From contig NZ_AQXX01000135.1 in assembly GCF_000376785.1 (NCBI RefSeq), positions 1 to 64,000 on the forward strand: 64,000 nt of DNA, given 5' to 3'. Of the stretch, positions 1-9,573 are shown one piece after another. The notes below the pieces were generated by a model. It did no database searches and was not told the origin of the DNA. It saw only the letters and a list, made by a program, of their open reading frames with translations. Position 1 is the stretch's first letter; each line of letters opens with the position of its first letter. Made by a program: the position numbers and the translations under genes. The DNA is from Hahella ganghwensis DSM 17046. GTDB taxonomy: Bacteria; Pseudomonadota; Gammaproteobacteria; Pseudomonadales; Oleiphilaceae.

Positions 1-207
1 ATGCACGGGTTCATCCCGAAACATTGCCATCCCCAAGACAAGCCAAAGTACTTGGTCTGATGGTAGTCGGCGCCTTCTAATCGTCGCGGAGGCACTCAAA
101 CGCAGTGCAGATTCAACCCATTCGACGGGGATGTTTTGAGTAAATGAGCTGAGGTCTGAGAAGTTAAAGAGGTCGCTGAGGTCGAGCAGGTCTTGCTGAA
201 AATCCAT
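1..207 (-). CDS. IS4-family transposase, N-terminal 69 residues (partial)
   Basis: Reading the minus strand from the ATG at 207 gives 69 open codons running off the window. The peptide contains IPVEWVESALRLS, ATIRRRRLPSDQVLW and LVLGMAMFRDEP. This order, an amphipathic helix followed by RRRRLP and then LVLGMxxFRD, is the pattern I know from the N-terminal domain of IS4-family transposases. The catalytic DDE domain lies outside the window. The start is chosen because it is the first in-frame ATG after the hairpin at 210-241. I cannot tell whether the rest of the gene is intact. Identification is by recalled family pattern, not by a search. Confidence 0.75.
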   Translation of the reverse strand, partial: MDFQQDLLDLSDLFNFSDLSSFTQNIPVEWVESALRLSASATIRRRRLPSDQVLWLVLGMAMFRDEPVH

Positions 208-241
208 AAAAAATCCGATGATGTTTCCATCATTGGATTTT
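208..241 (-). terminator. terminator-like hairpin directly before the transposase start
   Basis: AAAATCCGATGATG at 210-223 pairs with CATCATTGGATTTT at 228-241 (one G-T wobble, loop TTTC). On the minus strand the hairpin is followed by six T and then immediately by the transposase ATG. This is the form of an intrinsic terminator. Such structures at insertion-sequence ends are known to block impinging transcription or hide the transposase ribosome site; here that would act on transcripts coming from cysE. Confidence 0.55.
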
Positions 242-322
242 CTATTAAGCCCTGCGTAACTCAAACACTTAAGTGAACAGCATTGCGACATCCGCCGGGC
301 TTTGGACTCTTTGTAATTTCAG

Positions 323-1087
323 CTACTTCTCTTCACTGACGCACTCAAAGTCCTCATTTTTGAGAGGGGGCAAGTCACCATTACGATAATCTTTATCCAA
401 TTTGTGCAAGGACTTGCACATGGATTCGAGACGATCATCCACTGCATGCATATGATCAAGAATAGACCGTATGGATTTAGCGATTGGATCAGGCATTTCC
501 TCACTCATACCATAGGCATCGAAGCCCATTTTTTCCTCCATCGCTTTGCGACGACCCTCATCTTCATCCTTCGGCTGCCTGACAACCACACGCCCCGGAA
601 TACCCACCACAGTGGCGTCAGCCGGCACTTCTTTTGTGACTACGGCATTTGAACCTACTTTGGCATTCTCACCCACTTCAAACGGCCCCAGAATTTTAGC
701 TCCCGCCCCCACAACAACACCATTTCTCAGCGTGGGATGGCGCTTACCCTTATTCCAGCTGGTACCACCCAGAGTAACCCCCTGATAAAGCGTGACATCA
801 TCACCAATCTCAGCAGTTTCACCTATCACCACCCCCATACCGTGATCGATAAAGAAGCGCCGACCTATCCGGGCACCAGGATGAATTTCGATACCGGTAA
901 ACCAGCGACTGAGAGTTGAAAGAAAACGTGCCAGCCACTTCACACCCTTGGTCCACAACCAGTGACTGAAGCGGTGAATCAACAAAGCATGAAGCCCCGG
1001 GTAACACGTCAACACCTCGAACGCATTGCGTGCCGCAGGGTCTCGGTGAAACACACTTCTAATGTCTTCTTTGACTTGGGAAAACAT
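323..1087 (-). CDS. cysE: serine O-acetyltransferase
   Basis: Makes O-acetyl-L-serine from serine and acetyl-CoA, the first committed step of cysteine synthesis, in the cytosol. The protein is 254 residues. It has the short N-terminal helical region of CysE and then the left-handed beta-helix of hexapeptide repeats (about 70-190), with IHPGARIG, the active-site [12 protein letters not shown] and GKRHPT. The C-terminal tail after the helix is longer and charged. Start: ATG at 1087 with GAGG seven bases upstream. It follows trmJ on the same strand with about 150 bases between. In many gammaproteobacteria trmJ-cysE is followed by the isc iron-sulfur operon; here a transposase start follows instead. 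Confidence 0.95.
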   Translation of the reverse strand: MFSQVKEDIRSVFHRDPAARNAFEVLTCYPGLHALLIHRFSHWLWTKGVKWLARFLSTLSRWFTGIEIHPGARIGRRFFIDHGMGVVIGETAEIGDDVTLYQGVTLGGTSWNKGKRHPTLRNGVVVGAGAKILGPFEVGENAKVGSNAVVTKEVPADATVVGIPGRVVVRQPKDEDEGRRKAMEEKMGFDAYGMSEEMPDPIAKSIRSILDHMHAVDDRLESMCKSLHKLDKDYRNGDLPPLKNEDFECVSEEK

Positions 1088-1235
1088 GCTTTGCCTCTAA
1101 ATTTAGGTTGTTTAACTTATAAATATTGAGCGTACCAACCGGCACTTGGCCACTATCCTGGCAACAACTGCACCGCCCCTGACAAAATCCGGAAGATTCA
1201 GACAGCGTCATGCACACTCTTCAAATCGACAAGAA

Positions 1236-2024
1236 TCAACGACGAGGACTGTTCTGCTCCTCCGCCCTCCAGGTTCCTGCCACTTTTTGCACGGATTTCA
1301 GCATCCCGCGCAAAATATTCACCTCCATTTTATCCAGATTCGCCCTTTGAAACAGTCTTCGCAACCTGGGCATGAGCTGTCTGGGCCGATCCGGATCGTG
1401 AAACCCGATTTCTGTCAGCGTCCGCTCAAGGTGATTAATAAAGCCTTCCACCTCAGTTGTGGTCGCCGGAGGTTCATCCCATTGTGACTGAGAAGGTCCG
1501 GATAAAGTTCCGATATTGGTATTATTTTCTCCGGTTTCAAGCAGCGATTGCAGATAAAGTTCATAACACATCACCTGAACAGCCATCGCAATATTCAGCG
1601 AGGAATATTCAGGATTCGAAGGAATGTGGACATGCAGATTACATCGCTGTAACTCATCATTGGTCAGGCCACTCTGCTCGCGACCAAATAATATCGCAAC
1701 ATCACCATCAGCAGCCTTTTCTGACACCTGCTTTGCCACCTCTCTCGGTGCCGCTACCGGCCAGGGAAGATTACGCATTCGCGCACTGGCGCCCACCACC
1801 CATACACAGCCGTCCAACGCCTCATCAAGACTATCAACCACCGCAGCCTCCGCCAAAAGATCCTCCGCACCGGATGAGCGCCTGACAGCCTCCTCGCTTG
1901 GATAATCCTGTGGCTGTATCAGAACCAACTGACTCATACACATATTTTTCATGGCTCGTGCTACTGCACCGACATTTCCGGGATGGGAAGTGTTCACCAG
2001 GACAATTCGTATTCGTTCCAGCAT
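1236..2024 (-). CDS. trmJ: tRNA (cytidine/uridine-32-2'-O)-methyltransferase TrmJ
   Basis: SPOUT-class methyltransferase that uses S-adenosylmethionine to 2'-O-methylate C32/U32 in the anticodon loop of some tRNAs. It has 262 residues, usual for the family. The N-terminus RIRIVLVNTSHPGNVGAVAR is the family signature with the catalytic Asn/Arg region, and the SAM-binding knot follows (about 105-150: VAILFGREQSGLTNDEL, then IPSNPEYSSLNIAMAV). The C-terminal tail contains FQRANLDKMEVNILRGML, also typical. It is upstream of cysE on the same strand, a conserved pairing, and divergent from suhB. Confidence 0.95.
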   Translation of the reverse strand: MLERIRIVLVNTSHPGNVGAVARAMKNMCMSQLVLIQPQDYPSEEAVRRSSGAEDLLAEAAVVDSLDEALDGCVWVVGASARMRNLPWPVAAPREVAKQVSEKAADGDVAILFGREQSGLTNDELQRCNLHVHIPSNPEYSSLNIAMAVQVMCYELYLQSLLETGENNTNIGTLSGPSQSQWDEPPATTTEVEGFINHLERTLTEIGFHDPDRPRQLMPRLRRLFQRANLDKMEVNILRGMLKSVQKVAGTWRAEEQNSPRR

Positions 2025-2505
2025 ATCAGCCTAATCTCTGACCTATAAATTAACGGGACCACGTAAAAAAGGCGCACATATTAGCAGAAGAGTGACCGAT
2101 AAACCTAAAGCTCATGACCCTCTCCCATCGGCACTAACACTCAACCTCAACCTCAACCTTGCAAGCATGCCGATTAGTGACAGAAGAAGGTTAAAACACC
2201 AACTCCCTCGACTTTGCGCAGACCCGCCGAAATCTCTATCATTCTGATCAGGTGTAAGCAGTTTCCCGGATATCACTCTTTTTAACGTAAATTGTGATGA
2301 GAAGGCAAAGAGATACTGGTATTATGTCGCACCTTTTTTCCAGTTCTTTAAAATCCGACTTTGATCGCCAATAACCAGCGGGCAGGCATGCCTCGTTGCG
2401 AATCGGATCAAGTATGTTAAAAATCAGTCGATTCGCATGATAAAGAGTAGCGAGTGGACTGTTACTGGCCTTGCTTTAAACAACTTTTTAGTTAGGGATG
2501 CGAAA
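2025..2505. other. 481-base divergent spacer between trmJ and suhB
   Basis: No coding region is convincing here. The spacer holds a small direct repeat of TCAACC (about 2138-2160), two boxA-like stretches and an inverted repeat described separately. It should carry the promoters of both trmJ and suhB, but I could not pick out unambiguous -35/-10 pairs. Confidence 0.5.
2343..2482 (+). promoter_or_regulatory. suhB leader: boxA-like elements and inverted repeat
   Basis: GTTCTTTAAAA at 2343-2353 matches nine of twelve positions of the rRNA boxA consensus TGCTCTTTAACA when the preceding base is included. TTGCTTTAAACA at 2471-2482, about 24 bases before the suhB ATG, is a second, gapped match. Between them a perfect 9-bp inverted repeat, TGCGAATCG (2397-2405) and CGATTCGCA (2429-2437), could form a stem. 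In E. coli the suhB leader is known to carry a boxA through which Nus factors repress suhB. Seeing the same here is inference; short matches like these also arise by chance. Confidence 0.35.
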
Positions 2506-3303
2506 ATGCAACCAATGATCAACATTGCCCTTCGGGCCATTCGCTCAACTAACGAGCAAATCAATCTGGCAATCGAACGAGAGGAACTTTCCTTCAGCGA
2601 TCCAGACGCGATCAAGCGCGTTATTTCCAGAGTAGACTCGGCATTTTATGAAAATGTTTCACGCGCCCTGCAGCGAGCTTACCCCACCCACCAAATTAAC
2701 AAGAAAGGCGATCTGAAAGGCAACCCTAAAGGAATCAGTTGGCACATACTGCCTCTGCATAACCCCGCCAGTCTGATCAGAGGCCTGCCGGACTGGTGCT
2801 TCTCAGTCATCTGCAAAAAAAATGACCAGCCGGAGCACGCCCTTGTCATATTCCCTCAAAGTGGCGACGAGTACACCGCAAGCCGCGGCTCAGGCGCATC
2901 CCTAAATGGCAAGCGGCTCCGAACCTCCAAAACCAAAGACCTGGAACTCACCCTGGTCTCCACCAACATCCTTGACGGCATTGGCAACAAAGAAAATCCT
3001 ACCGGAATTTTCAACACCTATGCCAAACTGGAGAAGGATTGCTTTGGCATTCGCAGCGCTCAATGCATCCCGGAGCAACTGGTCTGGATAGCAGCCGGAA
3101 AGATTGATGCTGTCATGCTACAACACATCTCTCCAACAGAAACCGCAGCGGGACTCATGATCGCAAAAGAAGCCGGAGCCTTGTCTGCGGACTTCAATGG
3201 CAACCCTCTGACAGACCGGACCAGTAATTTGATATGCTGCAACCCCAAACTGTTGAAGAATATTGCTCCACGAGCCAAAGAATTTACCGCCAAGCCGGAA
3301 TAA
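2506..3303 (+). CDS. suhB: SuhB-like inositol monophosphatase-fold protein, catalytic residues lost
   Basis: In enterobacteria SuhB binds RNA polymerase and NusA in rRNA antitermination complexes and also has inositol-1-phosphatase activity. This 265-residue protein starts MQPMINIALRA, matching the SuhB N-terminus, and aligns along its length. The metal-binding signature WVIDPLDGTTNF of active members reads WHILPLHNPASL here (79-90), so both Asp residues are replaced by Leu82 and His85. The upstream EESG Glu region reads NKKGD (65-69), and PWDFAAG reads PTETAAG (210-216), giving Glu for Asp. Asp44 is kept. A phosphatase of the usual mechanism is therefore unlikely. Start: ATG at 2506, with AGGG eight bases upstream and matching family length; an in-frame start at 2437 would add 23 unmatched residues. 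Confidence 0.85.
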   Translation: MQPMINIALRAIRSTNEQINLAIEREELSFSDPDAIKRVISRVDSAFYENVSRALQRAYPTHQINKKGDLKGNPKGISWHILPLHNPASLIRGLPDWCFSVICKKNDQPEHALVIFPQSGDEYTASRGSGASLNGKRLRTSKTKDLELTLVSTNILDGIGNKENPTGIFNTYAKLEKDCFGIRSAQCIPEQLVWIAAGKIDAVMLQHISPTETAAGLMIAKEAGALSADFNGNPLTDRTSNLICCNPKLLKNIAPRAKEFTAKPE

Positions 3304-3353
3304 GCACCACAAAAACACCAGGCCTCCTTAAACTAGAGACTCTGGACACCATA

Positions 3354-3382
3354 AAAAAAGCCAGCTTTCAGCTGGCTTTTTT
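3354..3382. terminator. bidirectional terminator between suhB and secF
   Basis: AAAAAAGCCAGC (3354-3365), loop TTTCA, GCTGGCTTTTTT (3371-3382): a perfect 12-bp stem with A tract on one side and T tract on the other. It serves the convergent suhB and secDF transcripts. Confidence 0.9.
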
Positions 3383-3407
3383 GCTTTTACGAAACCTGCC
3401 GCACCAA

Positions 3408-4325
3408 CTAAGGTATCTCGTCCAGCTCTTCGCCTTCTTTCACAGGAATCATCAAATCTTCTTTACTGATCCCCATCATCAGCAATGAGCTACTGGCAAC
3501 ATATACCGAAGAGTATGTACCCACAACAATACCAATGATCAGCGCCTTAGAAAATCCTTCCAAAGCCTCCCCGCCCAAGATGTATAGTGCGACCAGTACC
3601 AGCAATGTAGTCAAACCGGTCACAATCGTACGAGAGAGCGTCTGAGTCAAAGAGATATTAATAATCTCGGTGGGCGTTTCCTTACGAACCTTACGGAAGT
3701 TTTCACGTATCCGGTCACTCACAACAATGGTGTCATTCAATGAGTAACCTATTACCGCCAGCACAGCCGCCAACACATTCAAGTCAAAATCCCATTGCAG
3801 CACAGCAAAGCACCCAACAGTGATAATGACATCATGAACCAATGCGGCGACCGCACCAATCGAAAACTTGAACTGGAAGCGGAACGAGATGTAAATCATG
3901 ATCATGCCCAAGGCAAGCAGAAGACCAAGACCACCCTGCTCTCGTAACTCTTCACCCACCTGAGCACCAACAAACTCAGAGCGAACCAACTCTACAGATT
4001 GACCACTACTCCGAAGAGCTGAAAGAACCTCACCACCGATCTCGTCGCTAAACCCTTGCTGCAACCTGACCAAAATACTGGTATCTGCACCAAATTTCTG
4101 AACGACAAAGTTCTGGTAACCACCTTCCTCAAGCAACTGCTTGATATCCGGCACCGCCGGTGCTTGCTCGTACTCAACCTCAATCAAAGTACCGCCGGTA
4201 AAATCCAGCCCCAGAGACAATCCGCGATAAGCAATGGCCACAACGGAAATCAGGATCAACACCAAGGACAAACCTACTGCCGCCTTGGAAAAACCCATAA
4301 AGTTATAAACTTTTTCATCTGCCAT
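3408..4325 (-). CDS. secF: protein translocase subunit SecF
   Basis: Inner-membrane partner of SecD that uses the proton-motive force to help late stages of Sec-dependent export. The protein is 305 residues with one N-terminal membrane helix (about 16-35), the motif GLDFTGGTLIEVEYE, a periplasmic domain, and five C-terminal helices (about 130-290) containing FAVLQWDFDLNVLAAVLAVI and GYSLNDTIVVSDRIREN, the standard SecF signatures. It begins two bases after the secD stop, so the two are one transcript. It ends at the shared terminator at 3354-3382. Confidence 0.97.
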   Translation of the reverse strand: MADEKVYNFMGFSKAAVGLSLVLILISVVAIAYRGLSLGLDFTGGTLIEVEYEQAPAVPDIKQLLEEGGYQNFVVQKFGADTSILVRLQQGFSDEIGGEVLSALRSSGQSVELVRSEFVGAQVGEELREQGGLGLLLALGMIMIYISFRFQFKFSIGAVAALVHDVIITVGCFAVLQWDFDLNVLAAVLAVIGYSLNDTIVVSDRIRENFRKVRKETPTEIINISLTQTLSRTIVTGLTTLLVLVALYILGGEALEGFSKALIIGIVVGTYSSVYVASSSLLMMGISKEDLMIPVKEGEELDEIP

Positions 4326-4327
4326 GA

Positions 4328-6211
4328 TTATGCTCCTGTTACCGCAATTGACTTGGCACTACCAATCGACAGCTTATCTATTCTTCGACCGCCATAGGCG
4401 AGATTAACAACCGCCCGTGTCACCACAATCGCAGTAAACATCGACGTCACAATCCCGATAGACAAAGTCACGGCAAACCCTTTTACCGGACCAGTGCCGA
4501 CAGCAAAGAGAATCAGTGCAGCAATCAGCGTTGTGATATTGGCATCAAAAATCGAGACAAAGGCGCGATCATAACCTGCGTGAATCGCCGACTGAGGAGT
4601 CATTCCATTGCGCAACTCCTCCCGGATACGCTCGTAGATCAACACATTGGCATCCACAGCCATCCCGACCGTCAATACGATCCCGGCAATCCCCGGCAAT
4701 GTCAGCGTGGCAGACAATAATGACATCACCGCTATCAGAATAAATACGTTGGCCGCCAGTGCAATGTTGGCAACCAGACCAAAGAACCGGTAATAAAAAA
4801 TCATGAAGATCAGCACCAGACCAAACCCGAGCTGAACAGAAAGCGTTCCCGCCTCAATGTTCTTCTGCCCCAAAGATGGCCCTACAGTCCGCTCTTCCAC
4901 AAAATAGATCGGTGCTGCCAAAGCGCCTGAGCGTAGCAAAAGAGCCAACTCACCCGCTTCTGCTGCGGAATCCAGACCCGTGATACGAAAATCAGTTCCC
5001 AGAGCTGACTGTATAGTGGCCAGACTGATAATTTTCTTTTCGACGTAACGCTCTTTCTTGAGCACCACTTCGCCGTTTTCCCTGACCTCTCTGTTACGCT
5101 CTTTATGTTCAACAAAAAGCACGGCCATCTTGCGATGGATCGCATCCACGGTCACACGGTACATTTTTTTACCGCCAGCCGAATCCAGTTTGATATTGAC
5201 CTGAGGACGTCCGTTTTCATCAAAATTCTGAGCTGCACTGGCAACACTGCTACCCGTAATGATGATGTCTTTTTCCAATATTGCCGTTTGCGGGCGGTTG
5301 CGGAACTCGTGGCGCTCAGTAGAGGCAGAGCCTGCATCCGGCTTGGCCTCCAAACGGAATTCCAGGTTGGCTGTCGCCCCCAGAATTCGCTTGGCAAGGG
5401 CAGTATCCTGCACACCAGGCAACTCAACAACAATACGTCCACGCCCCTGGCGCTGAACCAATGGCTCTGCCACGCCCAGTTCATTCACCCGGTTACGCAG
5501 CGTACTGAGGTTCTGGGAGACTGCGTAGTCTTCAATTTCTTTGGCACGAGATTCTAGAAGCGTCAGACGAACACCAAACATGTCATCCCGCTCAACCCCT
5601 TCCGCCAGAAAGTCCGTAAACTGACGACGACTCAGGTTAAGCGCTTCGTCACGCTCATCTTCCTGCGGAAACAGCACAGTAATTTCACGCTCCCCCGTCT
5701 GCTCCACCGAGCGATATCGCAATCTCTCTTCTCGCAGATCGCCTTTAACCTCGCCAAGAGAAACTTCCATCGTCTGCTCGATAGCCTTCTCGAGATCTAC
5801 CTCCATCAAGAAGTGAACACCACCACGCAAGTCCAGACCCAGCTTCATGGGAGACGCCCCCATATTAGACAGCCAATCAGGAGTGGTCGGCACAAGGTTC
5901 AACGCTACGATGTAGCCATCTCCAAGCGCGCGCTGAACCCAAGGCTGGGCATTCAACTGGGTATCATTATCGGCAAACCTGACCGTTATCACCGATTCCC
6001 CGATTTCTGCAGATTTGAAAGGGATTTTTGCCTCATTCAACGCATTGCGGGTTCGCTCCAGTACAGCGTCATCAATGACCGTTGAACCTCTCGACCCGCT
6101 GATCTGCAGGGCATAATCATCCGGATACAGGTTGGGAAGCGCATAAATAAAGCCAAGTACCAATACGGCTAATATGAGCAGATTTTTCCACAATGGGTTT
6201 TTATTGAGCAT
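4328..6211 (-). CDS. secD: protein translocase subunit SecD
   Basis: RND-like membrane protein of the Sec accessory complex SecDF-YajC. The 627-residue length is usual for gammaproteobacteria. An N-terminal membrane helix (about 9-28) is followed by a large periplasmic region with GLDLRGGVHFLMEVDLE and the P1-type domain. The C-terminal six-helix domain (about 450-620) has GMAVDANVLIYERIREELRNG and FDANITTLIAA. The start ATG at 6211 fits the canonical MLNKNPLWKN beginning. yajC lies upstream on the same strand but is separated by 233 bases and a terminator-like hairpin. Confidence 0.97.
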   Translation of the reverse strand: MLNKNPLWKNLLILAVLVLGFIYALPNLYPDDYALQISGSRGSTVIDDAVLERTRNALNEAKIPFKSAEIGESVITVRFADNDTQLNAQPWVQRALGDGYIVALNLVPTTPDWLSNMGASPMKLGLDLRGGVHFLMEVDLEKAIEQTMEVSLGEVKGDLREERLRYRSVEQTGEREITVLFPQEDERDEALNLSRRQFTDFLAEGVERDDMFGVRLTLLESRAKEIEDYAVSQNLSTLRNRVNELGVAEPLVQRQGRGRIVVELPGVQDTALAKRILGATANLEFRLEAKPDAGSASTERHEFRNRPQTAILEKDIIITGSSVASAAQNFDENGRPQVNIKLDSAGGKKMYRVTVDAIHRKMAVLFVEHKERNREVRENGEVVLKKERYVEKKIISLATIQSALGTDFRITGLDSAAEAGELALLLRSGALAAPIYFVEERTVGPSLGQKNIEAGTLSVQLGFGLVLIFMIFYYRFFGLVANIALAANVFILIAVMSLLSATLTLPGIAGIVLTVGMAVDANVLIYERIREELRNGMTPQSAIHAGYDRAFVSIFDANITTLIAALILFAVGTGPVKGFAVTLSIGIVTSMFTAIVVTRAVVNLAYGGRRIDKLSIGSAKSIAVTGA

Positions 6212-6405
6212 GCCGACAACGGCTCCGTACTATATTTTTAAACCAAATGTCTTCTAAACAAACTTCCTAATATTTCACTTCCCGAAGGTCCAGCATTACT
6301 GGGATATGAAGGCCAAATGAAATATTAGAAAGCCCGGCTTCAGACGCGAGCAGCCACTTCTGGACCACTGATCATTCCACCCGATTATGACGGCAGAATA
6401 AAACA

Positions 6406-6433
6406 GAGGCCTGATCGTCTGTTATCAGGCCTC
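6406..6433 (-). terminator. terminator after yajC
   Basis: GAGGCCTGAT (6406-6415) pairs with ATCAGGCCTC (6424-6433), a perfect 10-bp stem with an 8-base loop. On the minus strand it is followed by TGTTTTATT. It lies 12 bases after the yajC stop and before secD, so yajC and secDF are probably not one uninterrupted transcript. Confidence 0.75.
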
Positions 6434-6444
6434 GTGTCTTCAAA

Positions 6445-6804
6445 TTAAATATCTTTCAGAGTACCTTTCGGCAGCGCGGTGGTGACTGCAGCTTTCTGCA
6501 CCTTAATCTCTACGTTGTCAGAAATTTCAACCACAATGAAATCGTCCTTCACACGCACGATCTTGCCAGCAACGCCACCATTGATCAGGACTTCATCACC
6601 TTTACCCAGGCCACCGACCAATTCCCTGTGCTCTTTGGCCCGTTTGCTTTGCGGGCGCCACACCAAAAAGTAGAAAATGAGCACGAAGCCACCCAGAAAC
6701 AGGATCTGCATCATGGCACTGGGACCCTGAGGCGCACCCTCCTGAGCCAGAGCAAAGGTAGGCAGCAGCGCAAGAATGGCAGCGAAAATACGCTTATCTA
6801 ACAT
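6445..6804 (-). CDS. yajC: preprotein translocase subunit YajC
   Basis: Small inner-membrane protein that associates with SecDF. It is 119 residues, with an N-terminal hydrophobic stretch (about 4-20) that resembles a signal sequence, then the single conserved membrane helix MMQILFLGGFVLIFYFLVWR (31-50). The cytosolic domain has RPQSKRAKEH, GDEVLINGGVAGKI and IVVEISDNVEIKVQKAAV, the family signature. The order tgt-yajC-secD-secF is conserved across proteobacteria. Confidence 0.96.
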   Translation of the reverse strand: MLDKRIFAAILALLPTFALAQEGAPQGPSAMMQILFLGGFVLIFYFLVWRPQSKRAKEHRELVGGLGKGDEVLINGGVAGKIVRVKDDFIVVEISDNVEIKVQKAAVTTALPKGTLKDI

Positions 6805-6945
6805 GAGATATCAACTCCAGTTAAAGTTAAGTGTTGCAAGGAAAAATCTGAGACTTTCCGTTAAGAGTCCAAAGCTCTTTAATAAAGCTCCCGATACCGC
6901 CAGATACTTGTCTAGACTGACATCAAAGCCCTATAACCATTTGAA

Positions 6946-8121
<1,176 letters not shown>

Positions 8122-8180
8122 TCAGATAAAGCAAATTCCTGACGGCCCGATAACACCGGACCAGGTCAGCATCATCAAAC

Positions 8181-9200
8181 TCAGGTATGCAACAGCATGG
8201 CATCGCCATAACTGAAAAAACGATATTCCCGGGCAACAGCCTCTTTATAGGCAGCCAGAATATTTTCCCGTCCGGCAAAGGCCGATACCAACATCAGCAA
8301 TGTCGACCTGGGCAAATGGAAATTGGTCACAAGCATATCCACGACCCGGAATTCGTAGCCTGGATAAATAAATATCCGGGTTTCCCCCATAAAGGGTTGC
8401 AACTCACCCGAACTGGCCGCGGTTTCCAGTGAACGCACAGCGGTCGTCCCCACTGCCACGACTTTATTACCCTGCGTCTTCGCCAGATTAATCTTCTCGA
8501 CGCATTCTTTGCTGACTTCGAGATACTCCTTGTGCATCTTATGATCACTGACCGACTCAACACGCACCGGTTGGAATGTCCCAGCACCTACATGGAGGGT
8601 TACATAGGCAAATTCAACCCCTTTCGCTTCCAGCCGGGCCAAAAGTTCCTCATCAAAATGCAGGCCTGCAGTAGGGGCCGCCACTGCCCCCGGGTTCTTA
8701 CTGTAAACAGTCTGGTAGCGCTCCCGGTCAGCCAACTCATCTTCCCGATCAATATAAGGAGGCAGAGGCATGTGACCATGCTGCTCCAGAATATCGGAAA
8801 TCACGGCATCACCCAGTGTACGTATATAGAAGAGAGCGTCATCCCGCCCGGTCACTTCCAGGGAGAATTCCCCCACCTGAATCCGGGCCCCTGGCTTGGG
8901 AGCTTTGCTGGAACGAATATGCGCTAAAGCTTCATGGCTATTGATGACACGCTCGATCAGTATTTCCAGCTTTCCACCCGTTGCCTTTTGCCCGAACATT
9001 CGGGCAGGGATCACCCGCGTATCATTAAAGACCAGCAAATCCCCTGGGTTCAGGTATTGTTCTATATCCTGAAACTGCCGGTGCTCCCTTTGTCCGGTTT
9101 TCCGATCCATACACAGCAGGCGGCTGGCACTTCTCTTCGACAGAGGGTATTTGGCAATCAGGGTTTCAGGTAATTCAAAATCGAAATCGTCTACACGCAT
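8181..9200 (-). CDS. queA: S-adenosylmethionine:tRNA ribosyltransferase-isomerase
   Basis: Transfers and isomerises the ribosyl part of S-adenosylmethionine onto preQ1-modified tRNA to give epoxyqueuosine. It has 339 residues, a normal length. The N-terminus [20 protein letters not shown] and the internal [28 protein letters not shown] and [17 protein letters not shown] are family signatures. It is the first gene of the queA-tgt pair, and its promoter should lie in 9201-9415. A third queuosine gene, queF, is in the same window at 25098-25934. Confidence 0.97.
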   Translation of the reverse strand: MRVDDFDFELPETLIAKYPLSKRSASRLLCMDRKTGQREHRQFQDIEQYLNPGDLLVFNDTRVIPARMFGQKATGGKLEILIERVINSHEALAHIRSSKAPKPGARIQVGEFSLEVTGRDDALFYIRTLGDAVISDILEQHGHMPLPPYIDREDELADRERYQTVYSKNPGAVAAPTAGLHFDEELLARLEAKGVEFAYVTLHVGAGTFQPVRVESVSDHKMHKEYLEVSKECVEKINLAKTQGNKVVAVGTTAVRSLETAASSGELQPFMGETRIFIYPGYEFRVVDMLVTNFHLPRSTLLMLVSAFAGRENILAAYKEAVAREYRFFSYGDAMLLHT

Positions 9201-9415
9201 TTAATGCTGGCTTAGCTCAAAAAAAGGCCGCATAGCTTATCTGAAATCACACCCCAAAGCCATACAGTGCGGGCCTTAACGAGAACTACAGCAGCATCCC
9301 CGGCAAAGCCGACATATTAATTCCAGCGCCCGCATGACGACGAGCGGATGATTTTTTCATCAAACAATTCAATAACCTGGGCAGACAAAAAAGATGGAAA
9401 TAAGAAACAAAAGAG

Positions 9416-9443
9416 TTGACCGCTATAACAAAAGCAGTATAAT
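9416..9443 (+). promoter_or_regulatory. sigma70 promoter of the tRNA-Leu gene
   Basis: TTGACC at 9416-9421, a 16-base spacer and a perfect TATAAT at 9438-9443, followed by the GC-rich discriminator CGCGGGCC. A strong -10 with a GC-rich start region is typical of stable-RNA promoters under stringent control. Confidence 0.8.
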
Positions 9444-9488
9444 CGCGGGCCTGTAATCGCTTGGGTGTCCTACCCGGTGGTTCTGAGT

Positions 9489-9573
9489 GCCGGAGTGGCG
9501 GAACTGGTAGACGCGCACGACTCAAACTCGTGTTCCTTCGGGAGTGAGAGTTCGATTCTCTCCTCCGGCACCA
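9489..9573 (+). tRNA. tRNA-Leu (anticodon CAA)
   Basis: 85 bases including an encoded CCA end. The acceptor stem GCCGGAG (9489-9495) pairs with CTCCGGC (9563-9569), followed by discriminator A and CCA (9571-9573). The D arm contains GGTAGACGCGC. The anticodon stem CACGA/TCGTG encloses the loop CTCAAAC, with anticodon CAA reading UUG. The long variable arm TGTTCCTTCGGGAGT and the T arm GAGAGTTCGATTCTCTC make this a class II tRNA of the leucine type. A pyrimidine-rich run follows at 9574-9590 with no clear hairpin. Confidence 0.95.

Larger units (their letters stand above)
1..300 (-). mobile_element. 5' part of an IS4-family insertion sequence (cut by window edge)
   Basis: The left edge holds the start of a transposase gene (1-207, minus strand), a hairpin just ahead of it, and about 60-90 bases of non-coding end sequence including a perfect 10-bp palindrome CACTTAAGTG at 266-275. 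The outer end of the element cannot be fixed from one side, because neither the second inverted repeat nor the target duplication is in the window. The limit at 300 is a guess; the element must end before the cysE stop at 323 unless it cuts into that gene's 3' flank. It lies where iscR follows cysE in many relatives. Confidence 0.65.

Noticed and set aside
2397-2437. 9-bp inverted repeat as a stand-alone riboswitch
   Set aside because: A 9-bp dyad with a 23-base gap is expected by chance several times in 64 kb, and no known riboswitch core is visible; reported only as part of the suhB leader.
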